From DASWJQ01 sp036397095 (GTDB lineage Bacteria; Chloroflexota; Anaerolineae; Anaerolineales; E44-bin32), in contig DASWJQ010000137.1 of the NCBI GenBank assembly GCA_036397095.1, forward strand, positions 1-14,969: a stretch of DNA of 14,969 nucleotides, given 5' to 3'. The notes under the pieces were generated by a model. It worked only from the letters and a program-made list of their open reading frames with translations, had not been told where the DNA came from and ran no database searches. Both the position numbers and the translations under genes were made by a program. Of the stretch, positions 6,184 through 14,683 are shown one piece after another; within the stretch, counting starts at the first letter, position 1, and each line of letters opens with the position of its first letter.

Positions 6184-6212
6184 TTGTGACCCCCAATTGG
6201 CTCACGTATAAT
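6184..6212 (+). promoter_or_regulatory. Promoter of the tsaE operon, predicted leaderless transcript
   Basis: A perfect -10 TATAAT (6207-6212) lies 17 bases after TTGTGA (6184-6189, 4 of 6 to TTGACA). The GTG start of tsaE is at 6220, seven bases past the -10, which is where transcription itself should begin. No Shine-Dalgarno precedes the GTG. This geometry is the known signature of leaderless mRNAs in several phyla; that it applies here is inferred. Confidence 0.7.
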
Positions 6213-6219
6213 TCCACCG

Positions 6220-6717
6220 GTGCCTATCCTCGACGAGCGCAGCCTCGAGTTCTTGAGCCACAGCCCAGAGCAGACCCAAAGGATCGGTGTTCGGCTGGGA
6301 GAGCTGCTTATGGCCGGCGCCGTCTTGTGCCTCGCCGGCGAGTTGGGGGCCGGCAAGACCACCCTGGCGCAGGGTATCGCCCGTGGTTGGGGCGCCCTTG
6401 ATTCGGTGACCAGTCCCACTTTCGTGCTGATCAATGAATACCGCCGCGCCGATAACGAGGTGCTTTATCACGTGGATGCCTTCCGTCTGGCGGCTGCCGC
6501 CGAGGCCGAAGCACTTGGGATTGAGGAGCTGTTTGAAGCTCCGAGCCCGGTGATCGTCGAATGGCCCGGGCGGATCGAGCGGTTGCTGCCTGAAGAACAT
6601 CTGTGGATCGATATGACTTGGGTCGACGACTCACGGCGCAACCTGGCCTTCCACGCACATGGCCCGCAGCACGAAGCGCTGCTGCGCGGCTTGCGCCGCG
6701 CTGCGTTCGGAGGTTGA
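6220..6717 (+). CDS. tsaE: tRNA t6A biosynthesis ATPase TsaE
   Basis: This 165-residue P-loop ATPase is needed by the TsaB-TsaD complex to make threonylcarbamoyladenosine (t6A) at position 37 of ANN-decoding tRNAs. Walker A is GELGAGKTT (40-48). The family motif TSPTFVLINEY is at 64-74, HVDAFRL at 84-90 and the conserved VEWPGRI at 113-119. The GTG start follows a TATAAT by seven bases and has no Shine-Dalgarno, consistent with a leaderless message. The end is followed after 3 bases by tsaB, with tsaB's GGAGG inside tsaE. The C-terminal ~35 residues are less conserved, as is usual. Confidence 0.94.
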   Translation: MPILDERSLEFLSHSPEQTQRIGVRLGELLMAGAVLCLAGELGAGKTTLAQGIARGWGALDSVTSPTFVLINEYRRADNEVLYHVDAFRLAAAAEAEALGIEELFEAPSPVIVEWPGRIERLLPEEHLWIDMTWVDDSRRNLAFHAHGPQHEALLRGLRRAAFGG

Positions 6718-6720
6718 AAA

Positions 6721-7383
6721 GTGCTGCTGGCGATCGACACGGCGACGGCGCTGATTGGCGTAAGCCTGGATGATGGGGATCAGGTGCTCGTCGAACGCAT
6801 CTGGCGGTCCCCGCGGCACCACACGGTGCAGTTGGGGCCGGAGGTGGCGCTGACGTTGCAGTCGGCTGGCGCCTCGGTCGAGGACCTATCGGTGATTGCC
6901 GTTGCCAGCGGGCCGGGTTCCTACACGGGCCTGCGCATCGGGATGGCCCTGGCCAAAGGATTGGCATTGAGCAACGACCTGCCGCTGGTGGCGGTGCCCA
7001 CATTGAGCGCCGTTGCCAGGGCGCAGCCGGCCTCCGAAAAACCGCTGCTGGCGGTGCTCGAGGTGGGTCGAGGGCGGGTGGCGGCCGTATGGTACAAATG
7101 GGGTCGCCAGGCTTGGCAAGCGGAATCCGAGCCGGTGGTACTGGCGTGGTCGGACCTGATTGAACAGCTCAAGGAGCCGACGATAGTAGCCGGCGAGCTT
7201 GGTGCGGCCAGAGCCAGGCTGGCAAAGCACAAGTGGGCGGAGCCGGTCGGGCCGGAAGCGTGCTTGCGCCGGCCGAGCTACCTGGGAGCCGTCGCCCGCC
7301 AACTGCTGGACGAGGGAGTCGACACCGATCCGGCTCTTGCCGTGCCGAGCTACCTGGGCGAGATTGCGCCGGCGCAGGCATGA
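6721..7383 (+). CDS. tsaB: tRNA t6A biosynthesis protein TsaB
   Basis: This 220-residue protein of the ASKHA fold (YeaZ) is the partner that dimerises with TsaD and recruits TsaE during t6A formation on tRNA. The N-terminus MLLAIDTATALIGVSL is the typical first hairpin, and ASGPGSYTGLRIGMALAKGLA (about 62-82) is the family signature. The C-terminal half is divergent, as in most TsaB proteins. The GTG start has GGAGG (6709-6713) at 7 bases. It shares an ATGA overlap with rimI, the very common tsaB-rimI arrangement. tsaD and tsaC are not in the window. Confidence 0.94.
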   Translation: MLLAIDTATALIGVSLDDGDQVLVERIWRSPRHHTVQLGPEVALTLQSAGASVEDLSVIAVASGPGSYTGLRIGMALAKGLALSNDLPLVAVPTLSAVARAQPASEKPLLAVLEVGRGRVAAVWYKWGRQAWQAESEPVVLAWSDLIEQLKEPTIVAGELGAARARLAKHKWAEPVGPEACLRRPSYLGAVARQLLDEGVDTDPALAVPSYLGEIAPAQA

Positions 7384-7892
7384 CGGACTCGGCAGGACCC
7401 GTGATACGGCCGATGCTGCTCGAGGACCTGCCGGATGTAATGGTCATCGAGCAGGCCTGTTTCAGTGTGCCGTGGTCGGCGCGCAGCTATCGGTTCGAGT
7501 TGCTGGAGAATCCGGTCGCCAGTTTGTACGTCGCCGTACTTGCTGGGCGTGTCGCTGGTTATATTGGCTTGTGGGAACTGGTCGGCGAGGGGCATATCTC
7601 GACGCTGGCAGTCCACCCCGACCTGCGCCAACGTGGTATAGGTCAGGCGCTGCTGGTGCATGGATTGGGGGCACTGGCCCAACACGGCCTGGAAAGTGCC
7701 ACCCTCGAAGTGCGCGCCTCCAACGAAGCAGCCCAGGCGCTGTACCGCAAGTGGGGATTCGTGCAGGTCGGCCGGCGCCGCGGCTACTACCGCGACAACC
7801 GGGAGGACGCCATCCTGATGACGCTCGAGCGGATCCGACAAGCGATTGAAGGCCAGGAGGTGGATCCTGAGTTCCGACACCAGGCTGGCTGA
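7380..7892 (+). CDS. rimI: GNAT acetyltransferase RimI
   Basis: This 170-residue GNAT-fold N-terminal acetyltransferase, in the RimI family, acetylates the alpha-amino group of ribosomal protein S18 and other proteins from acetyl-CoA. The acetyl-CoA loop motif RxxGxG is seen in LAVHPDLRQRGIGQALL (about 77-93). The C-terminal family pattern is LEVRASNEAAQALYRKWGFVQVGRRRGYY (about 109-137), followed by EDAILMTL. A longer reading frame starts at 7233 inside tsaB, but the ATG at 7380 begins the family's normal N-terminus (VIRPMLLEDL) and forms an ATGA overlap with the tsaB stop. The last ~20 residues extend past the domain and overlap the next gene. Confidence 0.9.
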   Translation: MTDSAGPVIRPMLLEDLPDVMVIEQACFSVPWSARSYRFELLENPVASLYVAVLAGRVAGYIGLWELVGEGHISTLAVHPDLRQRGIGQALLVHGLGALAQHGLESATLEVRASNEAAQALYRKWGFVQVGRRRGYYRDNREDAILMTLERIRQAIEGQEVDPEFRHQAG

Positions 7893-8487
7893 GATCGCTG
7901 ATCAGGTCCGTGGCTGCCAGCTGTGCCGGTTGGCGCAGTCGCGCAACAAAGCCGTGCCCGGCGAGGGACCCTCCAACGCCCGCATCGTGTTTGTTGGCGA
8001 GGGCCCCGGCTTCCACGAAGACCAGCAGGGGCGGCCCTTTGTTGGCGCCGCCGGCAACTTCCTTGAAGAACTCCTGGCCAGCATTGGTTTGGGGCGGCAG
8101 GATGTCTACATTACCAATCTGGTCAAATGCCGGCCGCCGGGCAATCGGGACCCGCAGCCTGATGAGCTCGAGGCCTGCACGACGAACTACTTGGAGAAGC
8201 AGTTGGAAGCCATCAGTCCGGATGTCATCGTGACCCTTGGCCGCTTCTCGATGGAGCGCTATTTCCCCGGGGAAAAGATTAGCCGCATTCACGGCCGGCC
8301 CAAGTCGGTCGGCGGCCGGCTCGTCGTGCCCATGTACCATCCGGCCGCCGCCTTGCACCAGCCCTCGCTGCGCGAAACGGTTGTGCAAGATTTCGCCCGT
8401 TTGCCGGAGTGGATCGAGCAAGCCGAGCAGCTCGAGGCACAGCCCTCTGGGGCCGATGACGCGCCTGAGCAGCTGAGCCTCTTCTAG
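7846..8487 (+). CDS. udg: Uracil-DNA glycosylase, family 4 (iron-sulfur)
   Basis: This protein of about 207-213 residues is of the thermostable UDGa type and removes uracil from DNA to start base excision repair. Counted from the TTG at 7846, the four cluster cysteines are C24 and C27 (CQLC), C95 and C111, with the family's C-X2-C and C-X15-C spacing. The active-site motif reads GEGPG (51-55; commonly GEAPG), followed by QGRPFVGAAG, and the second motif is HPAA at 165-168. The start is uncertain. TTG at 7846 keeps the frame but has no good Shine-Dalgarno. A CTG at 7867 lies 6 bases after GGAGG (7856-7860) and begins exactly at the family's N-terminus (LSSDTRLAEIADQ). Either start overlaps the rimI end. 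Confidence 0.92.
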   Translation: MKARRWILSSDTRLAEIADQVRGCQLCRLAQSRNKAVPGEGPSNARIVFVGEGPGFHEDQQGRPFVGAAGNFLEELLASIGLGRQDVYITNLVKCRPPGNRDPQPDELEACTTNYLEKQLEAISPDVIVTLGRFSMERYFPGEKISRIHGRPKSVGGRLVVPMYHPAAALHQPSLRETVVQDFARLPEWIEQAEQLEAQPSGADDAPEQLSLF

Positions 8488-8521
8488 ACGATTCCAATAC
8501 TATGAAGGAGATTCAACGCAG

Positions 8522-9859
8522 GTGATGAACGAACCGCCTGTACTCCCAACCCCTGCCAAGTCGCTGATCGAGCGTTTGGCATCCAGAGAAGCCGTTGCCG
8601 GTGTGGTCGGTCTTGGCTATGTCGGGTTGCCGCTGGCCGTCGTGCTGGCCGAGGCGGGCTACCGAGTTATCGGCGTTGACTCGGAGCTGGAAAAGGTCGA
8701 GCTTCTCAACCAGGGGCGAAGCTATATCGAAGACATCCCGGACGAGCGCCTCAAGCCGTTGGTGGAAGAAGGTCGGCTGACCGCTACGACCGACTATGCC
8801 GAGCTGGCCGCGGCCGACGCGGTCAGCATTTGCGTGCCGACCCCGCTGCGCAAGACCGGTGATCCGGATTTGACCTATATCTTGTCGGCGGTCGATCAGC
8901 TGCTGCCGACGCTCCACGCCGGGATGGTGGTTGTGCTCGAGTCGACGACGTACCCGGGCACGACGCGCGAAATGGTCCAGCCGGAGATCGAACACGGTCG
9001 CTTTCGGATCGGAGAACAGATCTTCCTGGCGTTTTCTCCAGAGCGGGTCGATCCGGGTCGGACCGACTGGACGACCGAGAACACACCCAAGGTCATTGGC
9101 GGCATTACGCCAGCTTGCACGGCCGTCGCCGCCGCCTACTACCGGCGGGCGCTGCAGCAGGTCATCGAAGTGTCATCGTCCGAAGTGGCCGAAATGACCA
9201 AACTGCTTGAGAACACCTTCCGCGCCGTCAACATTGGCATGGCCAATGAGATGGCCGTGATGTGCAACCGGCTGGGCATCGACGTCTGGGAGGTGATTGA
9301 GGCGGCCGCCACCAAGCCGTTCGGCTTCATGAAGTTCACCCCCGGCCCCGGGCTGGGCGGCCACTGCATTCCGATCGATCCCCTCTACTTGTCTTGGAAA
9401 CTGAAGAGCGTTAAATACAACGCACGTTTTATTGAACTGGCTTCCGAGATCAACACCAACATGCCGCGCTACGTCGTCGGCCGGCTCCAGGATGCCCTCA
9501 ATGACCGCGAGCGGTCGATCAAAGGATCCAAACTGCTGGTGGTAGGGGTAGCCTACAAACCCAACGTTTCCGATACGCGCGAGTCCCCCGCCCTGGACAT
9601 CATTGGCCTGCTTCGGGAGAAAGGGGCCGAAGTGCGGTTCTTTGATCCCTTTGTCTCCGAGATCGAGGATGAAGGCTGGCGCCTCAAGTCGGAAGCCGAC
9701 TTGCTGGCTTCCGCCCGGGCCGCCGACGGCGTGGTGGTGGTGACCGACCACGACCAAATCGACTTCCCGGCACTGGTAGAAGCGTCCCCCTTCGTTTTTG
9801 ACACCCGTAACGCGATTGTGTTGGACGCGTCCAACCGGTCCAAGGTCGTTCGCCTTTAA
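8522..9859 (+). CDS. UDP-N-acetyl-D-glucosamine 6-dehydrogenase, WbpA-type
   Basis: This 445-residue nucleotide-sugar dehydrogenase oxidises C6 of a UDP-hexosamine with two NAD+ to a UDP-uronic acid. The Rossmann motif is GLGYVGLPLA (30-39). EVAEMTKLLENTFRAVNIG (221-239) carries the conserved lysine K227. The catalytic cysteine is C282 in GPGLGGHCIPIDPLYL. The GGHCIPIDP form, rather than the GGSCFPKD-like form, points to the WbpA/TviB group (UDP-GlcNAc to UDP-GlcNAcA) and away from UDP-glucose dehydrogenase. The GTG at 8522 is followed at once by ATG 8525; AAGGAG at 8505-8510 is slightly far for both. It opens the polysaccharide cluster 34 bases after the glycosylase gene and overlaps the epimerase by TAATG. 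Substrate is inferred from family. Confidence 0.92.
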   Translation: MMNEPPVLPTPAKSLIERLASREAVAGVVGLGYVGLPLAVVLAEAGYRVIGVDSELEKVELLNQGRSYIEDIPDERLKPLVEEGRLTATTDYAELAAADAVSICVPTPLRKTGDPDLTYILSAVDQLLPTLHAGMVVVLESTTYPGTTREMVQPEIEHGRFRIGEQIFLAFSPERVDPGRTDWTTENTPKVIGGITPACTAVAAAYYRRALQQVIEVSSSEVAEMTKLLENTFRAVNIGMANEMAVMCNRLGIDVWEVIEAAATKPFGFMKFTPGPGLGGHCIPIDPLYLSWKLKSVKYNARFIELASEINTNMPRYVVGRLQDALNDRERSIKGSKLLVVGVAYKPNVSDTRESPALDIIGLLREKGAEVRFFDPFVSEIEDEGWRLKSEADLLASARAADGVVVVTDHDQIDFPALVEASPFVFDTRNAIVLDASNRSKVVRL

Positions 9860-10836
9860 TGCGTTACCTGGTGACGGGCGCCGCCGGTTTCATTGGCGCC
9901 AAAGTCAGTCAATTCCTGCTCGAGGCTGAGCACCAGGTGGTCGGGGTCGACAACTTGAACGAAGCCTACGACCCTCGGCTCAAGTCCTGGCGCCTCCAGT
10001 TCCTGTTGGACCGTGCGGAATTCACATTTCACGAGCTCGATATCCTGAACTTCGACAGCCTGGAGCAGATGTGGGCTGACCAGCGGTTCGATGCAGTTAT
10101 CAACCTGGCCGCCCGAGCCGGCGTCCGCCCGAGTGTGCTCGACCCATGGATTTATGAGCAGACCAATGTCAAGGGGGCACTCAACCTGCTTGAGCTTGCT
10201 CGGCGCAACCAGGTGCCTAAGTTCCTGCTGGCCTCCACCTCGAGCCTTTATGGATTGAACAACCAACGCCCCTTCGCTGAGACGGCCAACACCAGCCGGC
10301 CGTTGTCACCCTATGCGGCCAGCAAGGGTGCGGCCGAAATGTTGGCCCACAGCTATCATCACCTCCATGGACTCGATGTGTCCGTGTTGCGCTACTTCAC
10401 GGTTTATGGCCCGGCTGGTCGGCCCGATATGAGCGTCTTCCGCTTCATTCAATGGATCGCCGAAGGCAGACCGCTGCGGCTTTACGGCGATGGAAGCCAG
10501 GAGCGCGACTACACTTTCGTGGACGATATCGCCCGCGGCACTATCGCCGCCCTTCGGTCCACCGGCTTCGAGATTTTCAATCTGGGCGGCAACCAACCCG
10601 TCTCAATCCTCGACGTTATTCACCAAGTCGAAGCCATCCTGGGCAAACAAGCGATGATCGAACAGTCAGGTCCGGCGCCGGGGGACGTGCCGGCAACCTG
10701 GGCCGATATCAGCAAGGCCCGCCAACAACTGGGTTGGCAGCCGCAAGTGCCGCTCGCCGAGGGCCTGCCCCGCACGGTCGCCTGGTACCTGGAAGAGCGG
10801 GACTGGGCGCGCCAGGTCGATACGTCGGACCTGTAG
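9859..10836 (+). CDS. NAD-dependent UDP-uronate 4-epimerase family protein
   Basis: This 325-residue extended short-chain dehydrogenase/reductase has the nucleotide-binding glycine motif GAAGFIG at 7-13. DNLNEAYDPRLKSWRL (31-46) resembles UDP-glucuronate 4-epimerases. The catalytic region includes STSSLYG (126-132) and Y152-x3-K156 in YAASK, followed by VLRYFTVYGPAGRPDM and the YGDGSQERDYTFVDDIA segment. Coupled to the WbpA-type dehydrogenase by a one-base TAATG overlap, it probably epimerises that enzyme's product, UDP-GlcNAcA to UDP-GalNAcA, in the manner of the TviB/TviC pair. UDP-GlcA to UDP-GalA is the alternative. All catalytic residues are present. Confidence 0.88.
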   Translation: MRYLVTGAAGFIGAKVSQFLLEAEHQVVGVDNLNEAYDPRLKSWRLQFLLDRAEFTFHELDILNFDSLEQMWADQRFDAVINLAARAGVRPSVLDPWIYEQTNVKGALNLLELARRNQVPKFLLASTSSLYGLNNQRPFAETANTSRPLSPYAASKGAAEMLAHSYHHLHGLDVSVLRYFTVYGPAGRPDMSVFRFIQWIAEGRPLRLYGDGSQERDYTFVDDIARGTIAALRSTGFEIFNLGGNQPVSILDVIHQVEAILGKQAMIEQSGPAPGDVPATWADISKARQQLGWQPQVPLAEGLPRTVAWYLEERDWARQVDTSDL

Positions 10837-10839
10837 GCC

Positions 10840-12210
10840 GTGCGCAAGTCGGCGTTGGATCATCTGCGTTCCCTTCCGTCGCGCTTTTTCCAGAACCCGC
10901 TGCTCCAACGCGTCATCCGCAATGCCGGCTACCTGTTCAGCGCCAAGACCGGATCGGCCGCGCTTAGCTTTGGTCAGTCCATCCTGGCCGGACGCATGCT
11001 GGGCGTGGCTGGGCTCGGCACGCTCGGCGCCATCACCCAATTCTCGGGGCTGATCAATCGTCTGACATCATTTCGCATGGGGGACCTGGTGGTGTCCTAC
11101 GTCGGCGAATTCAGCTCGCAGGGCAAGGACGAGCACGCGGCGGCCGTCTTCAAGGTGGCCTCGCTGGTTGAAATCACGACCTCGGCGCTGGCCTACGGGC
11201 TGGTCGTTGGCCTGGCCTCCTTGGCAGCGCGCATCCTGACCCCCGACCAGGACCTGAGCCGTTTGTTTGCCATCTACGGCTTGACGGTGCTGGTCAATCT
11301 GATGGCCGAGAGCGCCAACGGCCTTCTTCAGATCTTCGACCGGTACCGGCTAATCGCCGCCATCACGCTTGGCCAAAGCGTGCTGACCCTCATCTTGATT
11401 GCCGTTGCTTATTTGGCGCAGGGGGGACTGCTGGCTGTGGTGATCGCCTACTTGGCCGGCAAGGCTGTTTGGGCCATATCGATTTCGGCGGCCTCGTTGT
11501 GGCAAGCGCGGCGGGCCTGGGGGCCCGCTTGGTGGCGAGCGCCGCTCTCGTTGCTGGGCAGCCGTAAGCGCGAGATGATCCGCTTTGCCCTCAGCACCAA
11601 CGTCACGGGAACACTGACGTTGGTGACGCGCGATTCGGAAATGTTGTGGCTCAATGCACTCAGCACCCCTGAGCAGGCCGGTTTCTACAAGCTGGCGCTG
11701 GCCTTCACCAATGTGCTGCTGATCCCGGTTGATCCATTGATCAGCACAACCTATCGTGAAGTTGCCCGCGAGGTCGGGGGCCGCCGCTGGCAGAATGTGC
11801 GCTATTTGCTGCGCAGCGGCAGTCTGATTTCGGCCGCCTTCACGCTGCCGGCCGCGGCTGGCTTAGCGCTGCTTGGTCCGTGGATCATTGGCCTGACCTA
11901 CGGGCCCAGCTTCGTGCCGGCGCACAGCAGCCTGTTGATCCTGCTGGCGGGTGTGCTGGTGGTCAACATCTTCTATTGGAACCGGACAGTGCTGCTGCCG
12001 CTCGGTCTGCCGGAGTACCCAACCAAGGTCTATCTCGTCGGCACCATACTGCGGGTAATCGGCATTCTGACCCTGGTGCCCCAGTACGGGGCCGAGGGCA
12101 TGGCCGCCTTGCTCAGCGTGTTCTTTGTCCTCACGGTGTTGGTGTTGGTCCGCAAGACGGCGGTTGAATTGAACAGGGTGGAGTCGGTGGCGGCGCCGGC
12201 CGGAGGCTGA
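10840..12210 (+). CDS. Wzx-like polysaccharide flippase, MOP superfamily
   Basis: This 456-residue polytopic membrane protein has about 12-14 hydrophobic segments and resembles polysaccharide transport proteins (PST/Wzx, PF01943/PF13440-like). The N-terminal pattern VIRNAGYLFSAKTGSAALSFGQSILAGRMLGVAGLGTLGAI (about 25-65) is typical of the first two helices. The family flips undecaprenyl-linked repeat units or single sugars across the membrane. The GTG start lies 3 bases after the epimerase stop and has no strong Shine-Dalgarno, so it probably relies on coupling. It sits between sugar-nucleotide enzymes and glycosyltransferases, which supports the role. The C-terminal half is the less typical part. 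Confidence 0.85.
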   Translation: MRKSALDHLRSLPSRFFQNPLLQRVIRNAGYLFSAKTGSAALSFGQSILAGRMLGVAGLGTLGAITQFSGLINRLTSFRMGDLVVSYVGEFSSQGKDEHAAAVFKVASLVEITTSALAYGLVVGLASLAARILTPDQDLSRLFAIYGLTVLVNLMAESANGLLQIFDRYRLIAAITLGQSVLTLILIAVAYLAQGGLLAVVIAYLAGKAVWAISISAASLWQARRAWGPAWWRAPLSLLGSRKREMIRFALSTNVTGTLTLVTRDSEMLWLNALSTPEQAGFYKLALAFTNVLLIPVDPLISTTYREVAREVGGRRWQNVRYLLRSGSLISAAFTLPAAAGLALLGPWIIGLTYGPSFVPAHSSLLILLAGVLVVNIFYWNRTVLLPLGLPEYPTKVYLVGTILRVIGILTLVPQYGAEGMAALLSVFFVLTVLVLVRKTAVELNRVESVAAPAGG

Positions 12211-12215
12211 ACCCT

Positions 12216-13355
12216 TTGCGGATTGTGTGTATCGGCACATCCTACTTGCCGGACCGCACCGCCAACTCGCTTCAACTCATGAAGAGTTGCGAGGCGCTGG
12301 CTGTGGTCGGGCACGAAGTCCAGCTCATCGTGCCGGCCTTTGGCCGGGTGCCTAGCTGGCAGGAACTGGCCGACCATTATGGGCTACACGCCTTCTTCAG
12401 CCTGCGCTGGCTCCCTGTCGTCCGCCCACTCCGCCGCTACGACATCGCCCTGTTCAGCCTGCTGGCAGCCCGGGCGTGGCGCCCCGACCTGCTCTACCTC
12501 TGGCCGCTGCAGGTCGCCGGCCTGGCTTCGTTGCTCGGCATGCCGACTGCGCTCGAGCTTCACGACCAGCCGCAGGGCCGGCTGGGGCCAACCTGGCTGC
12601 GACTGTTCCTGCGGGGGCGCGGCGCGCGCCGCATCCTGATCACGACACACGCGCTGAAGACTCACCTCGAACGTTCCTTCGATGACGCGCGGTTGGAAGC
12701 GCTGGCAGTCGTTGCGCCCAATGGTGTCGACCTCGGGCGCTATGCCACACTGCCGGCACCGGCTCAGGCCCGCAGGCAGCTGCGATTGCCGGATCAGTTC
12801 ACCGCGGTCTACACCGGCCACCTGTACGTAGGTCGGGGGGCTGACCTGATGTTCGAGCTGGCCCGCCAACGGCCGCAGATCTCCTTTGTATGGGCCGGCG
12901 GCACACAGACCGCCATCGAGTCGTGGCGGCACAAGGTGTCAACCGCTGGGCTGCGGAATCTACGAATTGTGGGACACATGCCCCACGATCAGGTCCCCCT
13001 GCTGCAAGCCGCCGGGGATGTGCTCTTGATGCCCTACGGTGAACGCATCGAGACAAGTGGCGGGGGTGATTCGTCCGCCTTCGCCAGCCCAATGAAAGCC
13101 ATCGAGTATCTGGCGGCTGGCCGACCGATCCTGGCCAGCGACCTGCCGGTGATTCACGAGATCCTGGATCCGGACTGCGCCGTGTTGCTGCCACCCGGCG
13201 ATACGGCCCGCTGGCTGGCGGCGCTCGATGAAATCCAGCGAGGGCCAGAACTTGGTCAGCGCCTGGCTCGCCAGGCAAAATCGCGGGCGGCGCAATACGG
13301 TTGGACCCAGCGGGCTCTGCTGGCGTTGGCCGGGCTGGATCCCGATCCAACATGA
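12216..13355 (+). CDS. Glycosyltransferase, GT4-like (GT-B fold)
   Basis: This 379-residue cytoplasmic glycosyltransferase has an N-terminal Rossmann-like start (MRIVCIGTSYLPDRTANS). The domain linker region is VVAPNGVDLGRY (165-176) and the acceptor-to-donor strand is AVYTGHLYVGRGADLM (197-212). The nucleotide-sugar motif SPMKAIEYLAAGRPILASDLPVIHEIL (291-317) has the paired glutamates E297 and E315. It should transfer a sugar from a nucleotide donor to a lipid-linked or growing chain; the sugar cannot be told. The TTG start at 12216 has GGAGG (12202-12206) at 9 bases, located inside the flippase gene end. Its stop overlaps the next gene by ATGA. Confidence 0.9.
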   Translation: MRIVCIGTSYLPDRTANSLQLMKSCEALAVVGHEVQLIVPAFGRVPSWQELADHYGLHAFFSLRWLPVVRPLRRYDIALFSLLAARAWRPDLLYLWPLQVAGLASLLGMPTALELHDQPQGRLGPTWLRLFLRGRGARRILITTHALKTHLERSFDDARLEALAVVAPNGVDLGRYATLPAPAQARRQLRLPDQFTAVYTGHLYVGRGADLMFELARQRPQISFVWAGGTQTAIESWRHKVSTAGLRNLRIVGHMPHDQVPLLQAAGDVLLMPYGERIETSGGGDSSAFASPMKAIEYLAAGRPILASDLPVIHEILDPDCAVLLPPGDTARWLAALDEIQRGPELGQRLARQAKSRAAQYGWTQRALLALAGLDPDPT

Positions 13356-14683
13356 GGCTCCGCTGGTCTGAACTCCTCAGAAACCGTTGGTGGCTGGGAC
13401 TGGCCGGCTTTGGATTGGTCGAGCGAGTGGGCCTGGCTTTGTTCACGCAACCGGCCTCGTTCGGAGATACGCCTACCTACTTTCGCCTCGGGCGGACGCT
13501 CATGAGCGGCGGGCTTGCCGGCTATGACGGCACACGCGTGCCCGTGTACCCGTTGCTGGCAGGATTGTTGGGAGGGGATGGGGATTCCATCAGGTTGGTG
13601 CAACTGCTGATTGGCTGGGTCACCTCGTTGATGTTGTTCTATCTGATGTTTGCGCTGACCGAGAATGTTGCCCTGGGGTTTGCCACTGGCATGCTCTACA
13701 ACCTGACCGCCGGCCTGGTTCTGTTTGAGAACAATCTGCTGAGTGAGACGCTGACAATGGCCTTGGTTATCGCTTGCTTGGCCGGATTCGCATGGGTTAG
13801 GACACAGCCGGCAGGCACCAGCCGGCTGGTGGCAGTCGTCGGGCTGGGCTTGTTGGCCAGCCTGGCGGGTTTGACCCGCACCTTGTTCTTCCTGCTGCCT
13901 CCCCTCATGCTGCCCTTCATCGCTGCGATGGAACACGATTGGCAGGGACGCTTGCGGCTGGCGGTCGCCTTTTCGGCGGCGCCTATCCTTCTATTGGGTG
14001 GGTGGATTGCCTTTATCTACTCGCACTACGACATGCTCTCGCCGACGACGATGGGTGGCTACCATCTTGTCCAGCACACCGGCGTCTTTTTCGAGCACCT
14101 GCCGGATGAGGAAGCGGTCATCCGTGATACCTATCTGGCCGTGCGCGATGCGCGCCTTGCCGAACGCGGCTCCCAGACCAACGCCATATGGGATGCGATT
14201 CCACTGTTGACGGAACGGACTGGTCTCAGCTTCTTCGCCTTGTCGGCCAAACTGCAGTCGCTATCGTGGTGGCTGATCCGGCACTATCCTGGCCTGTACC
14301 TGGGCAGTGTCGTTGATGGCTGGATAGATTTCTGGAAGGCGCCTGTCTACTGGCAGCGCGACTTGTTCTCGGTCGGCTGGCAGCGTTTCATCACACTGTG
14401 GGCCTGGGCCGGCCGCGGCCTGTCCCTGTTGGCCAACGCGGCCTTCCTGATGCTGAGTTCGGCGTACGTAGTCGTTGGCGGAGTGCGCCGCCAGCTTCGT
14501 CCGCCTGCGGAGGTTGGGCTGGCGGCCATCCTGGTCTTGCTGGCCTCGGTTGTTCAGACGCTGGTCGATCATGGGGACAACCCGCGCTTTCTGGTACCCT
14601 TGCAAATGGTTGTCATCATCGTCGTTATCTGGGCTGCCTGGGCGCTGCGGCGTCCGGCAGCCATTCCTGAGGCCGGAGCGTGA
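13352..14683 (+). CDS. Polytopic GT-C-like glycosyltransferase (GT39/ArnT-like), putative
   Basis: This 443-residue membrane protein has about 10-12 hydrophobic segments. The layout is that of lipid-phosphate-sugar-dependent GT-C enzymes. A first helix is followed by an outside loop with an acidic residue (D39 in ASFGDTPTYFRLG). A second acidic site is in ENNLLSETLTM, a hydrophilic loop lies at about residues 235-285, and a late HGDNPRFLVPLQ motif matches the D/E-x-R-[YF]-x-x-P element of the family. Frame evidence allows a start at 13301, but the ATG at 13352 overlaps the previous stop (ATGA) and removes an unconvincing polar leader. It probably adds a sugar from a polyprenyl-phosphate donor on the outer face. 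Family-level assignment is likely; substrate is unknown. Confidence 0.75.
   Translation: MRLRWSELLRNRWWLGLAGFGLVERVGLALFTQPASFGDTPTYFRLGRTLMSGGLAGYDGTRVPVYPLLAGLLGGDGDSIRLVQLLIGWVTSLMLFYLMFALTENVALGFATGMLYNLTAGLVLFENNLLSETLTMALVIACLAGFAWVRTQPAGTSRLVAVVGLGLLASLAGLTRTLFFLLPPLMLPFIAAMEHDWQGRLRLAVAFSAAPILLLGGWIAFIYSHYDMLSPTTMGGYHLVQHTGVFFEHLPDEEAVIRDTYLAVRDARLAERGSQTNAIWDAIPLLTERTGLSFFALSAKLQSLSWWLIRHYPGLYLGSVVDGWIDFWKAPVYWQRDLFSVGWQRFITLWAWAGRGLSLLANAAFLMLSSAYVVVGGVRRQLRPPAEVGLAAILVLLASVVQTLVDHGDNPRFLVPLQMVVIIVVIWAAWALRRPAAIPEAGA

Noticed and set aside
5376..6401. Long + strand open frame opposite the metallophosphoesterase
   Set aside because: It is antisense to a gene with an intact two-metal motif set; the translation has no domain and is a GC-rich shadow.
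6144..6434. Upstream extension of the metallophosphoesterase frame
   Set aside because: The added ~97 residues show no domain, cross the divergent tsaE promoter and cover the tsaE 5' end. The family starts at MKVLIISDIH.
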